9,499 nt of DNA from contig JAEXTI010000370.1 in the NCBI GenBank assembly GCA_023406965.1, positions 1 through 9,499 of the forward strand, written 5' to 3'. This DNA comes from Chloroflexota bacterium. GTDB taxonomy: Bacteria > Chloroflexota > Anaerolineae > Anaerolineales > Anaerolineaceae. Each line of letters begins with the position of its first letter. Positions within the stretch are counted from its first letter, which is position 1. Below, one piece after another: positions 1-6,005 of the stretch. The translations under genes were made by a program, and so were the position numbers. The notes below the pieces were generated by a model. It worked only from the letters and a program-made list of their open reading frames with translations. It was not told the origin of the DNA and did not search any database.

Positions 1-2
1 CG

Positions 3-965
3 GACCCGATCACTCCGCACATGCGCGCTCTGGATGGAATCCACCCTGAAGATATCGCCTTTCCCGACCTGGTGGAAGCAGGTGTCACTACGATCATGAC
101 CGGTCCCGGCAGCGGGAACCTGATCGGCGGCACCTGGGCCTGCATCAAAACCGCTCCTAAGCCCAGCATCGAGGAAATGATCTTGCTCGAGCCCGCCGGG
201 ATGAAAATGGCCCTGGGCGAGAATCCCCGCCGGGTGTACGGCGGAAAGAGCAAAATGCCCTCGACGCGCATGGGTAACGCGGGCGAATTGCGCAGCGCCC
301 TGGTCAGCGCGCAGAATTACCGTGCAAAGTGGCAGCAGTACGAAAAAGACCTGGCGGCTTACCAGGACAAGCTGAAAGCAGGCGAGAAGGACGCCAAGGA
401 ACCCACGGCCCCCGAGCGCAACCTCAAGTGGGAAGCGTTGGCCCGCATCCTCGACCGGGGCATGCGCGTGCACATCCACGCGCACCGCGCCGACGATATC
501 CTCACCGCGGTGCGCGTTGCCGAAGAGTTCAACCTGGATCTGAACATCGAACACGCCACCGAAGGCTACAAGATTGCCGATATTTTGGCCCAAAAAGGCA
601 TCCCATGCACAGTGGGACCCATTTTATTCTCGCGCAGCAAATACGAGCTGCGCAACATGACCCCTAAGAATCCCGGTGTGCTGGCGAAAGCCGGTGTCAA
701 GGTTGCCATCCAGACCGATGAGATGTCAGCGGTGCGTTACCTGAGCATCAACGCGGCGCTGGCAGTGCGCGAAGGTATGCCCGAAGAAGAGGCTCTCAAG
801 GCCATCACTATCCACTCCGCCGAAGTGATCGGCGTGCAAGATCGGGTGGGCAGCCTGGAAGCGGGCAAAGACGCCGACGTAGTGATGTTCAGCGGACACC
901 CTTTCGACTATAAAACTGTGGCCGAGGTGGTCATCATCAACGGCGAGATCGCCTACCAGCGCTAA
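3..965 (+). CDS. Metal-dependent amidohydrolase, 3' part (5' end outside window)
   Basis: The open frame is already running at base 3 (Asp-Pro-Ile-Thr-Pro-His just before the first ATG at 21), so the start and the N-terminal HxH metal site of the amidohydrolase TIM barrel lie left of the window. Residues below count from the Met at 21. Visible family features are a glycine-rich GPGSGNLIGG turn (28-37), a charged Lys/Glu-rich insertion (about 105-135), the strand-5 histidines in VHIHAHR (150-156), the strand-6 histidine in IEHAT (His178), the strand-8 aspartate in QTDE (Asp233), and a C-terminal AGKDADVV segment (281-288) typical of the beta-sandwich that closes this fold. These fit the imidazolonepropionase-like branch of cyclic amidohydrolases, which hydrolyse C-N bonds. 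The substrate cannot be read from the sequence. The protein is probably cytoplasmic. Its operon context lies off the window, and the next gene converges on it. Confidence 0.9.
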   Translation, partial: DPITPHMRALDGIHPEDIAFPDLVEAGVTTIMTGPGSGNLIGGTWACIKTAPKPSIEEMILLEPAGMKMALGENPRRVYGGKSKMPSTRMGNAGELRSALVSAQNYRAKWQQYEKDLAAYQDKLKAGEKDAKEPTAPERNLKWEALARILDRGMRVHIHAHRADDILTAVRVAEEFNLDLNIEHATEGYKIADILAQKGIPCTVGPILFSRSKYELRNMTPKNPGVLAKAGVKVAIQTDEMSAVRYLSINAALAVREGMPEEEALKAITIHSAEVIGVQDRVGSLEAGKDADVVMFSGHPFDYKTVAEVVIINGEIAYQR

Positions 966-1196
966 GTAGCCAATCACGATGAAACAGATGGATTAAGTCA
1001 CGTAAACTTGACAGGGCATCAGTCGTACGGAACTGCCAGTCGATCAAAGCACCGGCCGCGTTAAATTCGCTTACTTAAACCTGAGTTTCGTAGTAATAGG
1101 TCAGTTTTTCCGTGATAGTTCTTGATCTTTTTACCAAGGACACTTGTTTGCAAGAAGATCATTTCACTATCTCTGAAAATGTAGCCTGAGTATGCA

Positions 1197-2789
1197 CTAG
1201 GGACCAGAGATACAGATATCCCTCGTCTCCTCCATTTCTTCATAAAGGTACGGCTTTTCATAACTAGAGTTGTAACTGGCATCTTTCAATAAGCCCAGTT
1301 TCGTTCCAAACATATAGTCCATAATCAGTCGGAAAGTGTTGACCGGGGTTATTTTTGGATAAAGGTGTGCCTGCACATCTACAGGCAAGTAATAAGCATT
1401 GAGAACTGCTGTCCGCATAGAAACATTTGGGCCATGGTCGCCCTGAATTATAATAACTGGTCTCGGACCCGGATGGTCTAATATAGCTGGGAGTACTTCC
1501 ATTATCTCTCTGTTAATAAATGCCACTTGATCACTGAACAACTGCTTCGCCCGTTCCGGTGGAACCGGTCGAGCTGGGTCTGACGGGAACGGCGGTGGGT
1601 CATCGACGACCTGTCCTTCTGGACCAAATACGAGTGGCGCATGCGGGATTTGAATATGCACGAACACAAATTTTGGCCCGGGAATATCGGGGATTTCTTT
1701 CAACGTTTTTAAAATGAAACGCTGCTGGATTATGTGATCCCGATAAGGATAATTAATCATCCGTACAATCTCCAAGTGTCTCAATTGCGGCCGGTCGATC
1801 AGTGCTCGCAATGCAGTACTTTTGATGAAAAGCGCCTCAAATTCGTTAATGGTCGCGGAGCCCAAATCGCCAGAAATTTCCTTTGGATCTGTGGAGATAC
1901 TCACCGCAGCGCTCTCAATCTTTAAAGGCTCATAGGCTGACAATGAAACCGTTCTATAGCCCCGCGATTCCAAGTTCGCGCGAACAGCGCTGTACTCAAT
2001 TAAATTATCCAAAGCCGTCCTGTCAGTGCTGTCCGGGGCAAAGGACCCTAATTCCGTTAAATAATTCATGTTCAATGAAGAGGCCAGAGAAAGTTGCGTC
2101 TGGCCATAATTACTTTGTGAGCATTCACCAATATAAAAACCCAATTGTATAAGATCATCCAGAAACGCGCTGTTATCGAACCCCATGTCTTGTTTCAATA
2201 CATCATCACGCGCGTACGTATCCAGAATAATATAGTAAATATCCGGAAAATCCTGACCAGCAGGGATCGGGGTCTGACTCTGAGCCTTCGGTTCGGCCTC
2301 CTTCATTGCTCTGCTTTCTGCTATGGCATCTCTGACCTGATAGCTGCCAATCTGGAAAATCGGAAAAACAATGAGTGCCGCCGCCATCACATTGAAAATC
2401 TGCAAGATGCCCACGGGGCTCTGTTTTCTGGAAATGATTCCATACCCGATGACTGTATATAGGGAAAGGTACAGCAGAACAAGATAACGGTGCCTGCCGA
2501 TGATGGAGCTTCCAATTTTAAACCCCTCCACGAGGTAATAAAGATGCCCGTAGGAAAAGAATAAAATCAATGCCAGCCCGGTCAATAATGCTGTCTTTGC
2601 TGCATCCCGGGCAAAAACGAAAATCACCGCTCCTACAACAGATGAAAATAATAGACTGAGGAGTAATGGGCGAAAAACCACTTGAATATTCACCTCGCTC
2701 ACATTGTTCCCAAGTATAGCCATAACCGGGTAGATACCAACAAGGAAAACAAAAGTAGTGGCAGTGAAAAAGATTTTTCCTTTACGCAT
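1197..2789 (-). CDS. Membrane-anchored sulfatase/phosphatase-fold hydrolase or transferase
   Basis: A 530-residue protein with about five N-terminal membrane helices (roughly 6-26, 41-60, 64-82, 101-119, 128-148), a linker, and a large alkaline-phosphatase-superfamily domain from about 180. Probable metal and catalytic positions are Asp190 in YYIILDTYARD, a Thr/Ser nucleophile near Thr231 (SNYGQTQLSLAS), His378 and His383 in HIQIPHAP, and Asp451-His452 in QGDHGPN. The classical CxPSR sulfatase motif is absent, so it is unlikely to be a formylglycine sulfatase. The layout resembles lipoteichoic-acid-synthase or phosphoethanolamine-transferase proteins acting on an envelope glycan or lipid, but the substrate is unknown. 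I chose the ATG at 2789 because GAGGAG lies 7 nt upstream; a GTG at 2804 would sit inside that ribosome binding site. The gene is AT-richer than its neighbours, beside a transposase remnant, and monocistronic by its surroundings. Confidence 0.85.
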   Translation of the reverse strand: MRKGKIFFTATTFVFLVGIYPVMAILGNNVSEVNIQVVFRPLLLSLLFSSVVGAVIFVFARDAAKTALLTGLALILFFSYGHLYYLVEGFKIGSSIIGRHRYLVLLYLSLYTVIGYGIISRKQSPVGILQIFNVMAAALIVFPIFQIGSYQVRDAIAESRAMKEAEPKAQSQTPIPAGQDFPDIYYIILDTYARDDVLKQDMGFDNSAFLDDLIQLGFYIGECSQSNYGQTQLSLASSLNMNYLTELGSFAPDSTDRTALDNLIEYSAVRANLESRGYRTVSLSAYEPLKIESAAVSISTDPKEISGDLGSATINEFEALFIKSTALRALIDRPQLRHLEIVRMINYPYRDHIIQQRFILKTLKEIPDIPGPKFVFVHIQIPHAPLVFGPEGQVVDDPPPFPSDPARPVPPERAKQLFSDQVAFINREIMEVLPAILDHPGPRPVIIIQGDHGPNVSMRTAVLNAYYLPVDVQAHLYPKITPVNTFRLIMDYMFGTKLGLLKDASYNSSYEKPYLYEEMEETRDICISGP

Positions 2790-2796
2790 GAACCAA

Positions 2797-2802
2797 CTCC
2801 TC
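2797..2802 (-). promoter_or_regulatory. Ribosome binding site of the sulfatase-fold gene
   Basis: GAGGAG on the minus strand, 7 nt before the ATG at 2789. It decides the start: the longer open frame from the GTG at 2804 overlaps this site and would have no Shine-Dalgarno sequence of its own. Confidence 0.75.
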
Positions 2803-2827
2803 ACCGATGAACGAAAAGCAGGTGTGG

Positions 2828-2836
2828 ATTATATCA
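2828..2836 (-). promoter_or_regulatory. Extended -10 promoter of the sulfatase-fold gene
   Basis: Minus-strand TGATATAAT, a consensus TATAAT (2828-2833) preceded by the TG of an extended -10. No convincing -35 is found 16-18 nt upstream, which is usual for extended -10 promoters. Transcription would start near 2821 and give a leader of about 30 nt that includes the ribosome binding site. Confidence 0.6.
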
Positions 2837-2900
2837 AAGAACCAAACACAGTTTCTATTTCCCTCGCCAAGTAAGCCGAGAAGATGATCCTCTTTTTTAC

Positions 2901-3438
2901 GAACTCGGGGGGATCCAAATGCTGTTCATAAAGATCAGCACATCTTCCATACAAACCACGTAACCACCACTAGCTTCTGGTTTGTACCGCGTCTCTTGCT
3001 GCCAAGGCCTCAGTTCGTTTTTTTGAGTGTTTGTCGCACTATCTCATGAGAAACAATGTCCACAACTCCGAGTTGCACCAGCTTGCCCACTAATAGTCTC
3101 AGGCTCCAATGTTCATATCCTTCTGAGGCCTCCGTACAAGCGGTCCCGATCACATGGCTTCTGCACGCTCATCCAACCTGCCTTTTTGCCCTGGCTGCAG
3201 GTCTTCTTTCAGAGCTCGTTCGATCCCCTCATTCAAAAAACTTATGTGAATCCGCACGACACAGGGTCGACTGACGTTCAAAGCTGCCATGATTTCCGGA
3301 TCCGGTATTTCCTCATTTGCTTTCAACAGGATCATCGTCTGTTTGAATTTCCATGCTTTTGCCTTTCCCTTGCGCGTTAGCGCTTCTAGAGTTTGGCGTT
3401 CTTCTTCATTCAGTGATAACGTACTTTTTTCGTGGCAT
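2901..3438 (-). pseudogene. IS630-family transposase remnant, frameshifted and truncated
   Basis: Conceptual translation across the breaks gives the IS630 N-terminal helix-turn-helix region: LSLNEEERQTLEAL, KGKAKAWKFK, PDPEIMAALNVSR, then EGYEHWSLRLL, VSHEIVRQTLKK, NELRPWQ and MEDVL. This is the conserved order in IS630/Tc1-mariner-type transposases. The likely start is ATG at 3438 with AAGGAG 9 nt upstream. Frame breaks are seen at an A6 tract (3425-3430), near 3152 after AEAM (a TGA then one missing base), at an A7 tract (3018-3024), and near 2936-2940. Recognisable similarity stops around 2901, before most of the DDE catalytic domain, so the copy is both frameshifted and 3'-truncated and cannot be active. 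No terminal inverted-repeat pair was found. It is probably an old insertion left beside the sulfatase-fold gene. Confidence 0.85.
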
Positions 3439-3504
3439 CTCCAGGGTCTCCTTGCCCCTGAAGGTTGCAAGTTTTAGCCCATCTTAATCACTTTGAATGA
3501 TTGC

Positions 3505-3524
3505 TTAGCGAGAGAACCAGTAAA
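3505..3524 (+). repeat. Direct repeat copy 1 preceding hairpin 1
   Basis: TTAGCGAGAGAACCAGTAAA. It matches 17 of 20 bases with the copy at 3595-3614, exactly 90 bp downstream. Each copy is followed closely by a hairpin, so the two together look like members of one repeat family. Confidence 0.6.
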
Positions 3525-3530
3525 TTGGTA

Positions 3531-3585
3531 GTTTGTATTCCGGGTATTTGTGCGGAGTAGCCGCACAAATACCCGGAATACAAAC
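3531..3585. repeat. Perfect 25-bp inverted repeat (hairpin 1)
   Basis: Arms 3531-3555 and 3561-3585 are exact reverse complements over 25 bp, separated by the 5-nt loop AGTAG. The arm begins GTTTGTATTC and ends TTTGTGCGG. No T-tract follows on either strand, which argues against a standard intrinsic terminator. The position, between a dead transposase and the 3' end of the kinase gene, fits a REP- or MITE-like mobile palindrome. It could still stabilise the 3' end of the kinase mRNA or stop transcription. Confidence 0.85.
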
Positions 3586-3594
3586 GCCACTCAT

Positions 3595-3614
3595 TTAGCG
3601 AGAAGACCACTAAA
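3595..3614 (+). repeat. Direct repeat copy 2 preceding hairpin 2
   Basis: TTAGCGAGAAGACCACTAAA, with three mismatches in 20 to the copy at 3505-3524. The same order, this repeat and then a hairpin, is kept in both units. Confidence 0.6.
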
Positions 3615-3620
3615 GCTAAT

Positions 3621-3661
3621 CGAGGTATTTACAGGGTGCAATGCGCCCCGCAAATACCTCG
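3621..3661. repeat. Imperfect palindrome (hairpin 2)
   Basis: CGAGGTATTT (3621-3630) pairs perfectly with AAATACCTCG (3652-3661). An inner stem of GGGTGC (3634-3639) with GCGCCC (3643-3648), one G-U pair included, forms around a 3-nt loop. The core GGTATTT...AAATACC is like the GGGTATTT...AAATACCC core of hairpin 1, though the stems differ otherwise. It lies 49 nt downstream of the kinase stop codon. Confidence 0.75.
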
Positions 3662-3709
3662 TATTCACGAGCATTCTTTACCTTTTGAGCAGCTAAGATC
3701 GAACCGTCA

Positions 3710-4420
3710 TCAGGCCTGGACGGGGTGAGCCGGCTGGAGTTCCTTATCCATCTGGCGTGCGAGCGTCACGATCATCTCCACCGCCTGGTCGATACTTAAC
3801 TTGCCCGTGTTCAAAATCATGTGGTACTGCAACGAATCGGTCCAGTCAATATCGTAGTAGTGGCGCAGATAATCTTCCGAAGCCTGGTCACGCTGGACTA
3901 TATAATCTTGTGCCTCACGGCGGATTTCAATATCCGCCTGGAACAGGTGGCGAGATTCTTTGAAGCGTTCCTTCACCCGCTGGATGCGCTCCTCCAGGGG
4001 AGCTTCCAGACGAATATGCAACACGCCGGGCTTGTCCTTGAGCAAGGCTTGCCCGCCGCGCCCCATGATCACCACGTTGCCTGCCTCGTAGGCGCTGCGG
4101 ATGGCGTGCTGCACCAGGCTCAACGCCGCATCTTCGCTCAACGAAAGATCCTCTGTGCTGCGTGTTCCAGAAGGGTCTTCTCGCCAGACGCGCACCTGCG
4201 CAACCGGGGTAGAACGGGAGAAAAGCCGGTCAAGGAATCCTTTGACCTTATAGTTCTCCTCGGAGTAATCAATGGCTTCCTGAGCAGAGATGCCTGCTTC
4301 GGCAGCGGCTCGCGCAATCAGCCGCTTGTCGAATGTGCGGTAACCCAAGGCTTCGCACACGCGGCCGGCAATCTCATCTGCGCCGCTTCCATATTGGCGT
4401 GAAATGGTTATTACTGCCAT
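3710..4420 (-). CDS. Cytidylate-kinase-like family protein
   Basis: A 236-residue P-loop protein of the cytidylate-kinase-like family (Cytidylate_kin2 type). The nucleotide-binding loop is ISRQYGSGADEIA (6-18), a family variant of the Walker A. It is followed by YRTFDKRLI (28-35), VVIMGRGGQALL (116-127), LHIRLEAPLEERIQRV (134-149), and the C-terminal YHMILNTGKLSIDQAV segment (199-214) that packs on the core. Members are predicted small-molecule kinases in the cytoplasm. The true substrate is not established, and the sequence is too different from genuine CMP kinases to assign CMP. The ATG at 4420 is supported by GGAAGG (4427-4432) 6 nt upstream. The gene lies in the same direction as the transporter upstream but 214 bp away, with its own promoter and structured leader, so it is likely expressed separately. 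Confidence 0.85.
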   Translation of the reverse strand: MAVITISRQYGSGADEIAGRVCEALGYRTFDKRLIARAAAEAGISAQEAIDYSEENYKVKGFLDRLFSRSTPVAQVRVWREDPSGTRSTEDLSLSEDAALSLVQHAIRSAYEAGNVVIMGRGGQALLKDKPGVLHIRLEAPLEERIQRVKERFKESRHLFQADIEIRREAQDYIVQRDQASEDYLRHYYDIDWTDSLQYHMILNTGKLSIDQAVEMIVTLARQMDKELQPAHPVQA

Positions 4421-4452
4421 TTTTCACCTTCCTTCCTGGCTCAAAAACATAA

Positions 4453-4474
4453 TCCCGCCTTGATGAAGGCGGGA
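4453..4474 (-). promoter_or_regulatory. Attenuator-like hairpin in the kinase leader
   Basis: On the minus strand TCCCGCCTT, loop CATC and AAGGCGGGA form a perfect 9-bp stem, followed by ATTATGTTTTT, a weak U-rich run as in an intrinsic terminator. It lies about 30 nt before the kinase start and about 70 nt after the predicted transcription start. An upstream CGGGG (4486-4490) could pair instead with CTCCCG (4470-4475), using part of the same stem, which is the kind of exclusive pairing seen in attenuators. No known riboswitch or T-box consensus was recognised. Confidence 0.5.
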
Positions 4475-4504
4475 GCGATGAAATTCCCCGTGCTGCAATG
4501 TGTC

Positions 4505-4517
4505 AGCGCCTGGCGCT
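4505..4517. promoter_or_regulatory. 13-bp palindrome in the kinase leader
   Basis: AGCGCC-T-GGCGCT, a perfect 6-bp inverted repeat around one base, about 25 nt downstream of the predicted transcription start. It could be a repressor site on DNA or a small extra hairpin in the leader RNA. The sequence alone cannot tell which, and it may be chance. Confidence 0.3.
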
Positions 4518-4548
4518 ACGGGCTTAGCGTATTCTTTGTTGCGATTAA

Positions 4549-4577
4549 ACTATAGCATACCCTCTCCGTGATTTCAA
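4549..4577 (-). promoter_or_regulatory. Sigma-70-type promoter of the kinase gene
   Basis: Minus-strand TTGAAA (4572-4577), a spacer of exactly 17 bp, then TATAGT (4549-4554). Both boxes are one base from consensus. Transcription would start near 4542, giving a leader of about 120 nt that carries the two inverted repeats. The promoter lies just past the stop codon of the upstream transporter gene. Confidence 0.7.
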
Positions 4578-4634
4578 TCTTTTATGGTAGCTACTCAAGC
4601 ATAAGTGGAAAAGGGCTGAAGTAGAGGATTTTCT

Positions 4635-5927
4635 TCACCCACTGTCCGGCAAATCCGTTTCCAACCGGCGGATTGAGCGTTGTGCCCAGACCAGCAGAGT
4701 CGCCACCAGCATGAGCAGCCCTGCCGCCACCAGCACCAGCCCCATCCCTGCCCCAGCCGAATCCCCCACCAGCCAGGCCACTCGCTCCCACCCTGGCCCA
4801 CCCACCGCCGGCTCCAGCCAGGCATCCACAATCCAGCCGGTGAGTGCAAACGACACCGTAGAACCTAGCAGGCTGGCCTGCCCGAAGAAGGCAAACACAC
4901 GCCCCTGCAAATCAGGCGGGGCTTTGAGCTGCAAGATTGACACAACCAGGGCATTGTTGATGGGTAGTGGGACCATGAGCAGAAACAATGCCACTCCCAG
5001 AATAGGAGTCGCCCGCGCCGTGCCATAGACAAGGAACATGATGCCGCTGAGGATCAGCCCGCCCAAAATGGTGTACATACGGGGGCGGGTGCCACCCCAC
5101 AGACTAATCAGCACCGCGCCGCTGAACGCGCCCAGGCTCATCAAGCCAATCACCCAGCCCATCTCCTGCTCCGAGCCAGTCACCGCGATCAGGTAAGGAA
5201 TGGCCAGTTCCAGCGGGCCGTTGAGCAGAAAGTTGACGAACACCAGGTACAGCAAAAACAAAAACAGTGCCCGTCGCTTGAGGAAGAAGCGCAGCCCACC
5301 CAGGACTTCACTCAAGAACCTCCCGCGGCCTTCGGCGCCCTCCTCACTGGGCGGCGGCTGCGGAATGGATTGACCCGCCACAACCAGCACCGCCAGCAAG
5401 AAAGTAGCCAGGTCAATGAGGATGACCCCGGTCACCCCGATCAGGCTGTACAGCAAGCCCGCCAACACCGGCGCAATGGTGCTGGCCAACGGAAAAGACA
5501 GCTCGATGACTGCATTCAAGCGCTCGCGGCGTTCGGCGGGGATCAACAGGGTGGTGGTCGCGTCGCGCGCCGGACCCTGGAATGTACCGAACAAACCCTG
5601 CATCAATGAAACGACGTACAAATGCCAGGGCTGGAACTGCCCCGAGGCAAAACTGATCAGCAAGAACAGGCTGCCCAGCGCCTGTCCCGCATCGGAAAGG
5701 ATCATCACGGCTTTGCGCGACCAGCGGTCCACCAGCGCTCCCGCCAGGCTGCCCACCAACATCCCCGGCAGCTCGGCAAAAAAGGAAGCCAAGAGCAGCG
5801 GCGCGGCCTTGCCCGTCTCGGTGTATATCCAGATGCCCATGGCCATCGAGGTCATGCGGCTGCCGATCAGCGAGACAGTCTGGGTGACCAGTAAAATAAA
5901 GAAAGTGGTCAAGTTTTTCCGCGGCAT
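4635..5927 (-). CDS. MFS transporter, EntS/MFS_3-type efflux family
   Basis: A 430-residue polytopic membrane protein of the major facilitator superfamily, similar in layout to the 12-helix drug or siderophore exporters of the MFS_3 group. The N-terminal half begins MPRKNLTTFFILLVTQTVSLIG and carries motif A between helices 2 and 3 as GALVDRWSRKAVM (63-75). A charged central loop PPPSEEGAEGRGR (about 181-193) separates the halves, and DLQGRVFAFFGQ (about 339-350) lies in the second half. The exported substrate cannot be read. The open frame continues upstream to 6164 but that part overlaps the divergent MOSC gene and is not transporter-like, so the ATG at 5927 is preferred. Its Shine-Dalgarno (AAGGAAGGAG, 5947-5956) is 19 nt away, unusually far, so the exact start is uncertain. 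It is divergent from the MOSC cluster. Confidence 0.88.
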   Translation of the reverse strand: MPRKNLTTFFILLVTQTVSLIGSRMTSMAMGIWIYTETGKAAPLLLASFFAELPGMLVGSLAGALVDRWSRKAVMILSDAGQALGSLFLLISFASGQFQPWHLYVVSLMQGLFGTFQGPARDATTTLLIPAERRERLNAVIELSFPLASTIAPVLAGLLYSLIGVTGVILIDLATFLLAVLVVAGQSIPQPPPSEEGAEGRGRFLSEVLGGLRFFLKRRALFLFLLYLVFVNFLLNGPLELAIPYLIAVTGSEQEMGWVIGLMSLGAFSGAVLISLWGGTRPRMYTILGGLILSGIMFLVYGTARATPILGVALFLLMVPLPINNALVVSILQLKAPPDLQGRVFAFFGQASLLGSTVSFALTGWIVDAWLEPAVGGPGWERVAWLVGDSAGAGMGLVLVAAGLLMLVATLLVWAQRSIRRLETDLPDSG

Positions 5928-5944
5928 GAGGCAGATGATAACAT
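5909..5944 (-). other. Possible 11-codon upstream ORF overlapping the transporter start
   Basis: An ATG at 5944 follows the purine-rich AAGGAAGGAG by a workable distance (AAGG 8 nt upstream) and opens 11 codons, MLSSASCRGKT, ending in TGA at 5909-5911. It overlaps the transporter ATG at 5927 in another frame. It may be a translated leader coupling ribosomes to the transporter, or simply chance. Confidence 0.25.
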
Positions 5945-5954
5945 ATCTCCTTCC

Positions 5955-5983
5955 TTGACCTGTATCTCCAATCTGCCTATACT
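5955..5983 (+). promoter_or_regulatory. Sigma-70-type promoter of the MOSC gene cluster
   Basis: TTGACC (5955-5960), a 17-bp spacer and TATACT (5978-5983). The start point expected 7-8 nt after the -10 box is about 5990-5992, only 2-4 nt before the ATG at 5994. No Shine-Dalgarno sequence precedes that ATG, so the mRNA is probably leaderless. Confidence 0.7.
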
Positions 5984-6005
5984 TTACCTTACTATGATAA
6001 GTAAA
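5976..6005 (-). promoter_or_regulatory. Candidate divergent promoter of the MFS gene
   Basis: Minus-strand TTTACT (6000-6005), an 18-bp spacer and TATAGG (5976-5981). The start would fall near 5969, upstream of the AAGGAAGGAG run. The -10 box overlaps the -10 of the plus-strand promoter through the self-complementary TATA. It is weaker than its partner. Confidence 0.4.

Noticed and set aside
1061..1282. Small minus-strand frame of 73 codons overlapping the end of the sulfatase-fold gene
   Set aside because: No ribosome binding site, start inside another gene and no recognisable motif. The stretch 966-1196 otherwise shows no clear gene, hairpin or terminator.
3505..3661. The repeat units as a CRISPR array or integron attC sites
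   Set aside because: Only two units with differing palindromes and no uniform spacers, so not CRISPR; no conserved GTTRRRY/RYYYAAC core sites or integrase, so not attC.
3821..4402. A 193-codon plus-strand frame opposite the kinase gene
   Set aside because: It is a shadow of the cytidylate-kinase-like gene, whose motifs and ribosome binding site are clear on the other strand.
4421..4548. T-box riboswitch in the kinase leader
   Set aside because: The leader lacks a recognisable GGTGG-type T-box sequence and is shorter than usual for T-boxes; the downstream gene is not an amino-acid-related gene.
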